DNA of 64,000 nt from Haladaptatus sp. ZSTT2 (lineage in GTDB: Archaea > Halobacteriota > Halobacteria > Halobacteriales > Halococcaceae), in contig NZ_JBAMHQ010000001.1 in the NCBI RefSeq assembly GCF_037081775.1, positions 930,001-994,000 on the forward strand, given 5' to 3'. The notes under the pieces are model-generated. The model made no database searches. It saw only the letters and a program-made list of their open reading frames with translations, and was not told where the DNA came from. Shown here in pieces: positions 25,313 through 33,174 of the stretch (positions within the stretch are counted from its first letter, which is position 1; every line of letters begins with the position of its first letter). The position numbers and the translations under genes were made by a program.

Positions 25313-26529
25313 GCCAGTAACTCTTCTTTGAGAATCGGGACGAACGTCCCGATGTCAGTCACCATCCCAATAGCCTGCGCGCTGCCGCGGTCTAACAGTT
25401 GCGTGACGGTCGCGGGGCTGATGTCTACGCAGACGACCTTCGTCGTGGACGGCAGGCAGTTGCCGACGGCCACCGAGTGCAGCAGCGTCGAGAGCATGAG
25501 CACCATATCCGCATCCCGCGCCTGCTCGCGGATGGCGTTCTGAGCTTCGATGGAGTCGGTGATGGTGTCGGGGAGCGGGCCGTCGTCGCGGATGGATCCG
25601 GCGAGGACGAACGGCACGTCGTTCGTGACACACTCGTACATCACACCGGAGTCGATGAGTCCTTCCTCGACGGCCGCTTCGATGCCGCCCGCCCGGATGA
25701 TTTCCGAGATGGTGTAGATGTGGTGTTTGTGACCCTTGCGAGGGTGGTCTAAGGTTTCGACGTCCATCCCGAGCGACGTCCCGTACAAATCACGCTCTAA
25801 GTCGTGAACCGCGAATCCGTTGCCCGCGGAGATGCCGTCGATGTAGCCTTCACGGACGAGTTCTGCGAGCGCTGGGCCTGCGCCCGAGTGGAGGAGCGCC
25901 GGGCCACAGACGGCGAGGATTTTCCCGCCTTCGTCTTTCGTTTTCTGCATTGCGTCTGCGATGTTCGAAATCGTCGTTTGCGAGGGGCGCTCAGAGGAGA
26001 TGCCACCTTGCATGAAGCCGAACGCGCCGCCCGCCTCACGGGGGCGCTCTGGTGGTTTGACCTTGATGCCCGAGTCGCCGGTGACGACGAGGTCGCCTTC
26101 TTCGATGGCATTGAGTACCTTCGTGTAGGCGCGATTGTCGTCGGTGTCGATGACGACCGCACAGTCCATCTCGATGTCTTCGACGGCGAGCCACTCGCCC
26201 TCGTAGCGGACCCACGTCGGGTGGTTGGTCGTTGAGTAAAATCCAATCGGGACGACCTGGTCGCGGGGGGCGGGGTCGAGTTCCACATCGCGCACGTCAG
26301 ACGGGTTTGCCCCCGACTGGTGGAGTTCGTGCAGGATACGGTCTAAGTCTGCTTCGGTTTCCGCAGACACCGTTAGTCGGGCGTAGGATTCGTCCGTCTT
26401 CTGGCGACCAATGTCGAACTCCTCGACGTTGAACCAGCCGTTGAAGTCCATGATGATGCCGAAACACGCCTGCATCATCCCCGAGTCGATGATGTGGCCC
26501 TCAAGTTCGACTTCGCTCGAAACGCTCAT
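25309..26529 (-). CDS. TIGR00300-family protein, ornithine cyclodeaminase-type (LOR/SDH domain)
   Basis: Cytosolic protein of 406 residues matching the archaeal TIGR00300/LOR-SDH family. The N-terminal domain (EVELEGHIIDSGMMQACFG to about residue 105) is the LOR/SDH region. The C-terminal domain has ILAVCGPALLHSGAGPALAE, DGISAGNGFAVHDLERDLYG and STLLHSVAVGNCLPS. Members have been assigned as ornithine cyclodeaminase converting ornithine to proline and are currently annotated as dependent on a nickel-pincer nucleotide cofactor. That assignment is from family knowledge. No larA/larB/larC/larE-type cofactor genes are in the window. It converges on the small helical gene. Confidence 0.85.
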   Translation of the reverse strand: MSVSSEVELEGHIIDSGMMQACFGIIMDFNGWFNVEEFDIGRQKTDESYARLTVSAETEADLDRILHELHQSGANPSDVRDVELDPAPRDQVVPIGFYSTTNHPTWVRYEGEWLAVEDIEMDCAVVIDTDDNRAYTKVLNAIEEGDLVVTGDSGIKVKPPERPREAGGAFGFMQGGISSERPSQTTISNIADAMQKTKDEGGKILAVCGPALLHSGAGPALAELVREGYIDGISAGNGFAVHDLERDLYGTSLGMDVETLDHPRKGHKHHIYTISEIIRAGGIEAAVEEGLIDSGVMYECVTNDVPFVLAGSIRDDGPLPDTITDSIEAQNAIREQARDADMVLMLSTLLHSVAVGNCLPSTTKVVCVDISPATVTQLLDRGSAQAIGMVTDIGTFVPILKEELLA

Positions 26530-26606
26530 GAAAACACCTCGGTGATGGGGCGATAAGACGGTTGTGGGATACTATCTACTGCACTCGTATGCCACACCCT
26601 GCTGGC

Positions 26607-26990
26607 TCACTCGGCCAACCGACACTCGACCGACCACGAGCACGCAGCGCCCGCGAGGAGGCGCTGGTAGAGCGCCTGCAAGCCCGGCGGTTCGGTCGCG
26701 GGGAGCACGTGAAACTCCACTGCACCCGCGCGAATGGCGACCCGGAACACGTCGCCCGTCTCGCGGTCGTAGACGAGAAACAGCGGCATCGGCAGGTCGA
26801 ACCAGTCGCCGTAGGTGTACGGGTCGTCGTCGAGGATGGAGACCAACAGCGTCTTGAGGTCGCTATCTTCCTGCTCGGGGTCGGGCGTGAGCGTGAAGAT
26901 GGTCTGGCCCGCGAAGGTGACGCCGCTGTCTCTCGAATACTCGCGTCGCGGGCGTTGTGGAATCTCGAACGTTGGAAGCTCCGTACTCAT
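26607..26990 (-). CDS. small soluble protein of unknown function downstream of the DsbA/CxxC membrane pair
   Basis: A 127-residue acidic soluble protein, family unrecognised. It has a Tyr/Arg-rich N-terminus (RREYSRDSGVTFAG) and a central segment DPYTYGDWFDLPMPLFLVYD that suggests a compact alpha/beta fold. The frame is open up to 27224, but ATG 26990 is supported by a strong TATA box (27025-27032) whose expected start site lies about 12 bases upstream of it. A 7-bp inverted repeat fills the space between box and start site. It lies 50 bases behind the membrane protein of the DsbA pair, so a functional link is possible. Confidence 0.65.
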   Translation of the reverse strand: MSTELPTFEIPQRPRREYSRDSGVTFAGQTIFTLTPDPEQEDSDLKTLLVSILDDDPYTYGDWFDLPMPLFLVYDRETGDVFRVAIRAGAVEFHVLPATEPPGLQALYQRLLAGAACSWSVECRLAE

Positions 26991-27006
26991 GACCCCTCTT
27001 ATCCAT

Positions 27007-27025
27007 GTGATTGGTTCGCAATCAC
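27007..27025. promoter_or_regulatory. inverted repeat overlapping a promoter (operator candidate)
   Basis: GTGATTG-GTTCG-CAATCAC: perfect 7-bp arms with a 5-base spacer. It begins at the edge of the minus-strand TATA box (27025-27032) and extends toward the predicted start site near 27002, the usual place for a repressor to block archaeal initiation. Confidence 0.5.
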
Positions 27026-27032
27026 TTATATA
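27025..27032 (-). promoter_or_regulatory. strong TATA box of the gene at 26990
   Basis: The minus strand reads TATATAAG, about 27 bases before an expected start site near 27002 and 38 bases from the ATG at 26990. Confidence 0.6.
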
Positions 27033-27040
27033 TGCTCGCC

Positions 27041-27631
27041 CTAGAAGTCCACGGGGCAGCCGTTTATCTCGCCGCCGCGCATGCCTTCTGCAATCCAGTA
27101 GATAGAGAGCAGGAGCGTGACGAGCGCGAGGAGGGCGAATTCGAGGCCGTCGAGCGGGAGGAAGCTGAGCGATACGGAGATACCGAAAAGCGAGAGCAAG
27201 CCGACGATGAGCACGGAGCCACACGCCGCACAGCCCGCCCCGAGCGTGCCGAGGACGAGGCCCGCAACCCCAGAACTGCCCTGGCGCACCGAGAGATCGT
27301 GTTCGCGCAGGTGGTAGGTGACCATCGCAATGTCGACGCCAAACAGCAGCGCGATGAGTACGAGAATCGAGCCGACGAGCAGGTCGAACGAGTCGCTCAC
27401 GAACGGGTACAGCCCCGAGAGCAAGGCAAGTTGATTTTCGAGTGGGAGGGTTCCCGAGAACAGCGCGAAGCCGACGAGGTCAGGGTTGAGCGAGAAGACG
27501 AACAGTGTGAGACCGAAAAACGCGCCGACGAAGGTCACGACGGCGTAGAGCGGAATGGTGACGACGAGCCGGGCGGTGCGCGCCATCAGTCGCCAGTCGC
27601 GCCCGCGGGTCGGCAGTCGGACGCGGCTCAT
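27041..27631 (-). CDS. polytopic membrane protein with an intramembrane CxxC, coupled to a DsbA-like lipoprotein
   Basis: A 196-residue membrane protein with hydrophobic helices near 22-48, 85-105, 121-150 and 160-183. The third helix opens with GTLGAGCAACGS, placing Cys134 and Cys137 in a CAAC at the membrane edge; a further Cys192 is near the C-terminus (NGCPVDF). The family is not one I can name with confidence. Its ATG overlaps the TGA of the DsbA-like gene (27628-27631), so the two are translationally coupled. A role as redox partner of that thioredoxin-fold protein is inference from the CxxC and the coupling. Confidence 0.75.
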   Translation of the reverse strand: MSRVRLPTRGRDWRLMARTARLVVTIPLYAVVTFVGAFFGLTLFVFSLNPDLVGFALFSGTLPLENQLALLSGLYPFVSDSFDLLVGSILVLIALLFGVDIAMVTYHLREHDLSVRQGSSGVAGLVLGTLGAGCAACGSVLIVGLLSLFGISVSLSFLPLDGLEFALLALVTLLLSIYWIAEGMRGGEINGCPVDF

Positions 27632-28311
27632 AGCTGGAGGGCGTTTTCGAACACCCGCACGTCTTGGGCACCTTGTATCTGCGTTTGGAACTCGCCGTCT
27701 AAGAACAGGTAGAACGTCGGCGTGGCGCTCGCACCGGCGGCTTTACCGGAGCTTAGGTCGAGTTGCACGGCGTCGTCGTACACCTTCTCGCGGGCGTCGC
27801 TGACGACGGCTGCCGCATCTACGTCGGTCGCGTCGGCGAGGAACTGTTCAGTTCGTTCAAGGACATTCGCTTCCGCGAACGACGACTGGTCTGCATAGTA
27901 GTGGTCTTTCAGCGTCCAGAAGGCGTCCTCGTCGCGGGCGTAGGTGGCTTCGAGCGCTTGGACGGCGGGCTTCCCCCACGGGTAGATGATGGGGTAGACC
28001 CTGAACGCGAACGCGACGTTTCCGGTGTCGATGTGCGTTGCTTTGAGTTCGGGGAACGTGTTCTGCTCAAACCGGCGGCACGTCGGACACGACGGGTCTT
28101 CGTAGGCGACGATGAGCGCCTCTTGGTCTACCGACCCAAGGATGGGCTGGGCGTCGATGTGCTCAAGCGCGGGGTGGGTCTTCGACGTTTCAGTAGTGGT
28201 GGATTCGCCGTCGGTTTCCGGAGACCCGGCGTCGCTCGCGCCGCCGAGACAGCCAGCGAGCGCAGCAACCCCGGTGAGGGCGGTTCCCGCGAGGAAGCGT
28301 CGTCGATTCAT
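27628..28311 (-). CDS. DsbA-family thioredoxin-fold lipoprotein
   Basis: Exported thiol-disulfide protein of 227 residues. The N-terminus MNRRRFLAGTALTGVAALAGC is a Tat signal (RRRFL) with lipobox Cys21, followed by a Thr/Ser/Glu-rich spacer. The active-site motif is C75-P-T-C78 in YEDPSCPTCRRF, and the cis-Pro loop is ASATPTFYLF, as in DsbA/DsbG/Thioredoxin_4 proteins. It should act on the outer face of the membrane as oxidase or isomerase. It is the first gene of a coupled pair with the CAAC membrane protein. Confidence 0.88.
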   Translation of the reverse strand: MNRRRFLAGTALTGVAALAGCLGGASDAGSPETDGESTTTETSKTHPALEHIDAQPILGSVDQEALIVAYEDPSCPTCRRFEQNTFPELKATHIDTGNVAFAFRVYPIIYPWGKPAVQALEATYARDEDAFWTLKDHYYADQSSFAEANVLERTEQFLADATDVDAAAVVSDAREKVYDDAVQLDLSSGKAAGASATPTFYLFLDGEFQTQIQGAQDVRVFENALQL

Positions 28312-28415
28312 ACCATTCGTTCGGGTGCGGTGCTTATGGTGGTTTTGCGGAATTGCACCAAACTCACACCAAAATTCAGGGAGCGTTTAACCGACTGGAA
28401 CGCCTTTGTACTGGC

Positions 28416-29126
28416 ATGTGTGGGCGATACAGCCTGTTTACGCCGCCTGACGAGGTCGAAGCACGATTCGATGCCCGCTTCGAACGCCGCTTTCGACCTC
28501 GGTACAACGCCGCGCCGAGCCAGAACCTCCCCGTGATTCAAAACACCGCCCGCGACCAGATTCGCACCCTCCGCTGGGGGCTGATTCCGTCGTGGGCGTC
28601 GGAGGCGAAGGTGGGGAACAACCTCATCAACGCACGTGCAGAGACCGTCCGCGAGAAGCGAAGCTTTGCAGACGCCTACGAACAGCGCCGCTGTCTCGTC
28701 CTCGCAGACGGCTTCTACGAGTGGGCGAAGACGGACACCGGCAAACAGCCCTATCGTGTCGCGTTCGACGACGACCGCCCGTTCGCGATGGCGGGGCTGT
28801 GGGAGCGCTGGAAGCCGCCACAGAAACAGACCGGTTTCGGGGATTTCGGCGGTGGGAAACCCGACGGCGCGGTCGAACCCGTTGAAAGCTTTACCATCAT
28901 CACGACCGAACCCAACGACGTGATACGACCGCTCCACAACCGGATGGCCGTCATCCTCGAACCCGAGGCAGAAGCCGCGTGGCTCACCGGCGACCCAGCA
29001 GAAGTGTACGACCTGCTCAAGCCGTATCCGGGCGACGACCTGCGTGCCTACCCCGTCTCGACGGCGGTCAACAACCCCGGAAACGACCGTCCTGAACTCA
29101 TTGAGGAGGTTGACATCGCCGCATGA
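28416..29126 (+). CDS. HMCES/YedK-type SOS-response-associated protein
   Basis: SRAP-domain protein of 236 residues that forms DNA-protein crosslinks with abasic sites in single-stranded DNA. It starts MCGRYSLFTPPDEV, giving the catalytic Cys2 after Met removal. Asn31 lies in RPRYNAAPSQ, a Glu in FYEWAKT and a His in PLHNRMAV, matching the conserved active site. The upstream open frame to 28353 would bury Cys2 and is rejected. The stop overlaps the next start by ATGA, so it is coupled to the flavin-fold protein at 29123. Confidence 0.93.
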   Translation: MCGRYSLFTPPDEVEARFDARFERRFRPRYNAAPSQNLPVIQNTARDQIRTLRWGLIPSWASEAKVGNNLINARAETVREKRSFADAYEQRRCLVLADGFYEWAKTDTGKQPYRVAFDDDRPFAMAGLWERWKPPQKQTGFGDFGGGKPDGAVEPVESFTIITTEPNDVIRPLHNRMAVILEPEAEAAWLTGDPAEVYDLLKPYPGDDLRAYPVSTAVNNPGNDRPELIEEVDIAA

Positions 29127-29578
29127 CGGGTGACCACATCGACCACATCGAGTACACCTACACCCACGGGATGACCGACGAAGACGTACAAGAAATCCTC
29201 AAAGATACCAACACGGGCGTCCTCGGCTTGTCGCGTGACGGGAGCGCCTACGCGATTCCGGTGGCGTTTCACTACGACGGCGAGCGCTTCATCATCCGGC
29301 TTGGCCGCCACGCCGACAGCGAGAAAATGTCGTTCATCGAGACAACGGCGTCTGCGTGTCTCACCTGCTACGACTACGAGCCGCCGGACACCTCGTGGAG
29401 CATCATCGCCCGCGGCCCGCTCCGCGAGTTGGACGCAGACGAACAGGAGGCATACCCGGACGCAGACATCAACGAGGCGTTCATCCCGCTCAGAATTTTC
29501 GGGGAAGCCCCAGAAGAAATGGAGCCTGTGCTGTTTGAGTTGAGCGTGATGGAGTTGACCGGCCGACGAACCGGCTAG
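29123..29578 (+). CDS. pyridoxamine 5'-phosphate oxidase-related flavin-fold protein
   Basis: Split-barrel flavin-binding family protein of 151 residues. It shows the family pattern VLGLSRDGSAYAIPVAFHYDGERFIIRLGRHADSEK in its first half, where the Arg/Lys-Ala-Gly stretch contacts flavin phosphate, and WSIIARGPLREL in the second strand group. Haloarchaea have many such paralogues. The cofactor could be FMN, FAD or F420, and the substrate is unknown. It is coupled by ATGA to the HMCES-type gene, possibly only for expression. It converges on the gamma-carbonic-anhydrase-like gene with a four-base overlap. Confidence 0.85.
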   Translation: MTGDHIDHIEYTYTHGMTDEDVQEILKDTNTGVLGLSRDGSAYAIPVAFHYDGERFIIRLGRHADSEKMSFIETTASACLTCYDYEPPDTSWSIIARGPLRELDADEQEAYPDADINEAFIPLRIFGEAPEEMEPVLFELSVMELTGRRTG

Positions 29579-30093
29579 TCGAACAGGTCGGAGTAGCGCT
29601 CTGCGAGATTCGTGTACTCCCCTGAGGAGTAGTCGGTGAAGATGGTTTCCGGGTCGATGGTGGTCTCAGACAGCGGCGTCACAATGGCGGGCACGCCGCG
29701 AGCGAACGACGCTGGCGGAATGTGATACTCCTCTGGAACCACGGAGCCGGAGGCGACAATTGTCTTTTCCCCGACGACGACGCCTGCGTTCAACACGGCG
29801 TTGAAGCCGACGAGTGCGCCGTCTTCGACGGTAGCCTCGTTGATGACCGCGCCGTGACCCACCATGACGCGGTTGCCGATGTTCGACGCGTGAACCACGG
29901 CGTTGTCCCCGATGTGGGACTCCTTGCCGACGCGGACTGGGCCGATATCGCCCCGCAGGATGACGCCGGGCCAGACGCTCGCGTCGGCTTCGACCGTCAC
30001 GTCACCGATGAGCGTCGATTCCCGGCTGACGTGGGCGTGTTCGTGAACGTTCGGTCGCATCCCCTCGAATTCGTAGTACCGTTGGTCACCCAT
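29575..30093 (-). CDS. gamma-class carbonic anhydrase-like hexapeptide protein
   Basis: Left-handed beta-helix protein of 172 residues. Hexapeptide repeats run from about residue 24 to 110 (STLIGDVTVEADASVWPGVI), with RGDIGPVRVG and a C-terminal helix. Zinc-ligand positions: His68 in NAVVHAS and His80 in VMVGHGAV are present, but the third ligand, normally His five residues later in GHGAxxH, is Asn85. Activity as carbonic anhydrase is thus doubtful. Start 30093 is supported by GTTATCAC 27 bases upstream on the minus strand. The longer frame to 30198 overlaps the divergent gene. Confidence 0.88.
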   Translation of the reverse strand: MGDQRYYEFEGMRPNVHEHAHVSRESTLIGDVTVEADASVWPGVILRGDIGPVRVGKESHIGDNAVVHASNIGNRVMVGHGAVINEATVEDGALVGFNAVLNAGVVVGEKTIVASGSVVPEEYHIPPASFARGVPAIVTPLSETTIDPETIFTDYSSGEYTNLAERYSDLFD

Positions 30094-30192
30094 GGAAAGA
30101 TGTACGCGCGCTAACGTGATAACACTGCGCACGATGTGGCCAGTTAGGCCGCAAGCATAACACGTAAACGAGCGCTCTGAGACTTCTCGCGC

Positions 30193-30909
30193 ATGCACTT
30201 AGCCCGCGTTCGAACCCCCGACGGGGTGGTTACCGGCGAGTACGACGACGGCGTCGTCATGCACAACGAGACCGCCTACGAGGTCGGCGAAGACGCGACC
30301 CTGCTCGCGCCGAGTGAGCCATCGACCTTCTACTGTGTCGGGCGCAACTACGCGAAGAAAATCGAGCAGATGTCCTACGAAATCCCGGACGAACCCGACT
30401 TCTTCATCAAGCCCGCCGTCTCGCTACATCACCCTGAACAACCGATTCCGTATCCGAGTTTCACGGACGACCTGACGTACGCAGGCGAACTGGCCGCCGT
30501 CATCGGTGAGGAGTGTCACGAGATTACCGCAGCCGAGGTGCCGGACGTGGTCCACGGCTACACCATCTTAAACGACTTAGACGCGCTCGACCAGCCGCGG
30601 CGGACGGCGCGCAAAGCGTTCGACGGCTCTGCGCCCCTCGGTCCCGTGATTGCCACCGACGTAGACCCCGCGAATCTGGCGATGGAGACGAAAATCAACG
30701 GCGAGACCCGCCAAAAAGACCACACCGAGAACATGCTGTTCGACCCGCTCGACATCGTCGCGTTCCTCTCAGAGCGCTTTACGTTCAAACCCGGCGACGT
30801 CATCTCCTTTGGCAGTCCGGCGAATCCGGGCGGCCTCGAACCCGGCGACGAAATCGAAATCTGGTACGAGGGCATCGGCACGCTACGAAATACGGTCGAA
30901 TCGTCATAG
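30193..30909 (+). CDS. fumarylacetoacetate hydrolase-family protein
   Basis: FAH-fold enzyme of 238 residues, the group that includes fumarylpyruvate hydrolases, oxaloacetate decarboxylases/tautomerases and 2-keto-acid hydratases. It contains FYCVGRNYAKKIEQM, FFIKPAVSLHHPEQPI, the metal ligands in YAGELAAVIGEE (two Glu) and GYTILNDLDALD (Asp), then SFGSPANPGGLEPGD. A role in central keto-acid turnover or aromatic degradation is possible; no degradation operon is nearby. It diverges from the gamma-carbonic-anhydrase-like gene across a 99-base gap. Confidence 0.88.
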   Translation: MHLARVRTPDGVVTGEYDDGVVMHNETAYEVGEDATLLAPSEPSTFYCVGRNYAKKIEQMSYEIPDEPDFFIKPAVSLHHPEQPIPYPSFTDDLTYAGELAAVIGEECHEITAAEVPDVVHGYTILNDLDALDQPRRTARKAFDGSAPLGPVIATDVDPANLAMETKINGETRQKDHTENMLFDPLDIVAFLSERFTFKPGDVISFGSPANPGGLEPGDEIEIWYEGIGTLRNTVESS

Positions 30910-30950
30910 GTTCATTACCGTAGCCATCCAACAGGTACGCAGGGTGGCGT

Positions 30951-31382
30951 ATGTACCAACACATTTTACTCCCGGTAGACGGACACGAGGGAACCGAGGC
31001 GGCGGTCGAGCACGCGATTGATCTGGCAAACACGTACGGCGCAAGCCTCCACGTGCTGTTCGCCGTCGAGGTTCGCGGACTCGATTTGTTGGAAGAACCG
31101 AACCTCGAAAAGTTCCGCGAAGACCTCGAAGCAGAAGGGGCGGCGGCCCTCGAAGACGCGGAGGTGCGCGCAGAGGATGCTGGCGTGACCACTGTCACGA
31201 CACTCGTCCACGACGACCCGCGGGAGGCGATTTTGACGTACGCAGACGAAAACGACATCGACCTCATCGTACTCGGACAGGGACGAGAAGGGCTCTCGCG
31301 GCTCATCCTCGGGAGCGTCACCGACCGTATCGTCCGCGAGGCATCCGTACCGGTGCTCGTCGTAGGGAACCCAGAGGGATGA
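30951..31382 (+). CDS. universal stress protein (UspA)
   Basis: Single UspA domain, 143 residues. It starts MYQHILLPVDGHEGTEAAVEHAI with the Asp of the nucleotide site and ends LIVLGQGREGLSRLILGSVTDRIVREASVPVLVV, a clear match to the Gx2Gx9G(S/T) ATP-binding pattern of the family. Cytoplasmic and probably dimeric. It follows the FAH gene by 41 bases on the same strand and converges with the hotdog-fold gene with no spacer. The stress response involved cannot be read from sequence. Confidence 0.95.
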   Translation: MYQHILLPVDGHEGTEAAVEHAIDLANTYGASLHVLFAVEVRGLDLLEEPNLEKFREDLEAEGAAALEDAEVRAEDAGVTTVTTLVHDDPREAILTYADENDIDLIVLGQGREGLSRLILGSVTDRIVREASVPVLVVGNPEG

Positions 31383-31817
31383 TTAGCGATACCCCACATC
31401 CTCGTCCAGCGCGATACGGCTCTTTACGAAGTTCCCCGTCCCGCGAGCGATGACGTTCCCGTCGCTGTCTCTCACGACTGCGTCTGCGATGAACTGACTC
31501 CCGCTCTCGTGGACGACTTCACCGACGGCCTCCATCCAGCCCTCGGTGATGGGCCGGGTGAGATAGAGGTTGAACTGGGAGGTGAGGACGAACACGTCTT
31601 CGACGAGCGAGTTGACCGCGAAGAAGGCAGCGTCGTCTAAGGCTTTGAAGTAGCTCGACCCGTGGACGGCGTGTGCGGCGTGGAACTGGTCTTCTTTGAC
31701 CGGCATCGTAAGCGTCGCTTTGCCCTCCTCGATATCGATTTCGGGTTCGTAGTACTCGTTGCACGGGGCGGCTGCGTACATCCGTTCGAGCTTGCGAAAG
31801 TGGGCGGTGTTGGGCAT
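31383..31817 (-). CDS. PaaI-type hotdog-fold thioesterase-like protein
   Basis: Hotdog-fold acyl-CoA thioesterase-like protein of 144 residues. Recognisable are AHAVHGSSYFKALDDAAFFAVNS, the central helix with the HGG/HGS substrate loop and an acidic residue, FVLTSQFNLYLTRPITEG and a C-terminal GNVIARGTGNFV strand, standard for PaaI/YiiD. Start 31817 is supported by CATAACT (GTTATG on the minus strand) about 29 bases upstream. The acyl substrate is unknown. It diverges from the OBG GTPase gene. Confidence 0.85.
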   Translation of the reverse strand: MPNTAHFRKLERMYAAAPCNEYYEPEIDIEEGKATLTMPVKEDQFHAAHAVHGSSYFKALDDAAFFAVNSLVEDVFVLTSQFNLYLTRPITEGWMEAVGEVVHESGSQFIADAVVRDSDGNVIARGTGNFVKSRIALDEDVGYR

Positions 31818-31910
31818 GGGAAAACTGAGAGGGGTGTCAGCATAACTCACAGGGTTTCGGCAGGCGGCGGTGCTGTGACAGCGCTGCGCACGGCGTTTTC
31901 GGAACAAAAC

Positions 31911-31918
31911 GCTTTACC
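31911..31918 (+). promoter_or_regulatory. TATA-like box of the OBG-family GTPase gene
   Basis: GCTTTACC is centred 27 bases upstream of the ATG at 31942, supporting that start over the in-frame codon at 31924. Confidence 0.45.
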
Positions 31919-31941
31919 CGCCGTTGGGGCAAGGAGCGGCA

Positions 31942-33132
31942 ATGAGCTACAAAATCGGCCTTGTCGGCAAACCCTCTGTCGGCAAGTCGAGTTTTTTCAA
32001 TGCGGCCACGATGAACGACGTCCCGGAGGGGGCTTACCCGTTTACAACCATCGACCCGAGCGTGGGCGAGGCCTACGCCCGCGTCGAGTGTGCGGCACCT
32101 GACTTCGAAGAGGAGTGTACCCCGACAACGGGCTACTGCGACCACGGCATGCGCTTTGTCCCGACGAAACTCGTGGACGTTGCGGGCCTGATTCCCGGCG
32201 CACACGAGGGCAAGGGCCTCGGCAACCAGTTTCTGACCGACCTGAACGAAGCCGACGTGCTCATCCACATCGTGGATTTTTCGGGGAAGACGGACGCAGA
32301 AGGCGAGCCAACCGAGGGTCACGACCCTCGCGACGACATCGAGTTCTTGGAGAACGAACTCGACATGTGGTATTTAGAAATTTTGGAGAAGGGTATCGAG
32401 CGCTACAACGGCAAGTATCAGGCAGAGGAGCTGAAAATCGAGGTCGAACTCGCAGAGCAGATGTCCGCGTTCCGCACGAACAAGGACGAACTCAAGCAAA
32501 TCATCCTCCGCTGTGATTTAGCCCTCGACCCCGACGAGTGGGACGCAGACGACCGCGAGCAACTCGCCCGCGAGATTCGGAAGGTGACCAAGCCCATCAT
32601 CATCGCGGCGAACAAGATGGACACGCCGGAAGCGCAAGCGAACTACGAGGAAATCACGGCAGATCCCGAGTACGAGCACCTGACCATCATCCCCGCGAGC
32701 GCCCACGCAGAGAAGGCGCTCAAGAAGGCGGACGAACAGGACGTCGTCTCCTATCGCCCCGGCGAAGCCGACTTCGAGATTCTCAAAGACATCTCCGCAG
32801 AACAGGAGAAGGGCTTAGAGCAGATTCGGGAGTTCATGCAGGCCCACGACGGCACGGGTGTCCAGCAGGCGCTCGAAGCCGCGCTGTTCTCAGAGCTCTC
32901 CGTGAAAGCCATCTTCCCCGGCACGGCAAACGGCAAGTGGGACGAGAAAGGCAAGTTCCGCGACTGTTTCCTCCTCCCCGACTACGCCACCGCAGAGGAC
33001 TTCGCCTACCACCTCCACACCGACATCGGCGACGGCTTCCTCCACGCCATCGACTGCCGGTCGAAGCGCCAAGTCGGCGCAGACCGCGAGTTGTCCCACC
33101 GCGACGTTATCGAGATTATCTCGACGAACTGA
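31942..33132 (+). CDS. YchF/OBG-family GTPase with TGS domain
   Basis: TRAFAC-class nucleotide hydrolase of 396 residues, the archaeal YchF-like (Rbg/OBG) branch that associates with ribosomes. Motifs: P-loop GLVGKPSVGKSSFF at residues 6-19, switch NDVPEGAYPFTTIDP, G3 VDVAGLIPGAHEGKGLG, and AANKMD as the G4 motif NKxD. The C-terminal TGS domain includes HTDIGDGFLHAIDCR. The cysteine-rich insertion ECAAPDFEEECTPTTGYCDH is typical of archaeal members. It is transcribed alone. Confidence 0.93.
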   Translation: MSYKIGLVGKPSVGKSSFFNAATMNDVPEGAYPFTTIDPSVGEAYARVECAAPDFEEECTPTTGYCDHGMRFVPTKLVDVAGLIPGAHEGKGLGNQFLTDLNEADVLIHIVDFSGKTDAEGEPTEGHDPRDDIEFLENELDMWYLEILEKGIERYNGKYQAEELKIEVELAEQMSAFRTNKDELKQIILRCDLALDPDEWDADDREQLAREIRKVTKPIIIAANKMDTPEAQANYEEITADPEYEHLTIIPASAHAEKALKKADEQDVVSYRPGEADFEILKDISAEQEKGLEQIREFMQAHDGTGVQQALEAALFSELSVKAIFPGTANGKWDEKGKFRDCFLLPDYATAEDFAYHLHTDIGDGFLHAIDCRSKRQVGADRELSHRDVIEIISTN

Positions 33133-33174
33133 CGCGTAGAATACGCTTATCGTCGTTCCCCGCGGAACACCGGT

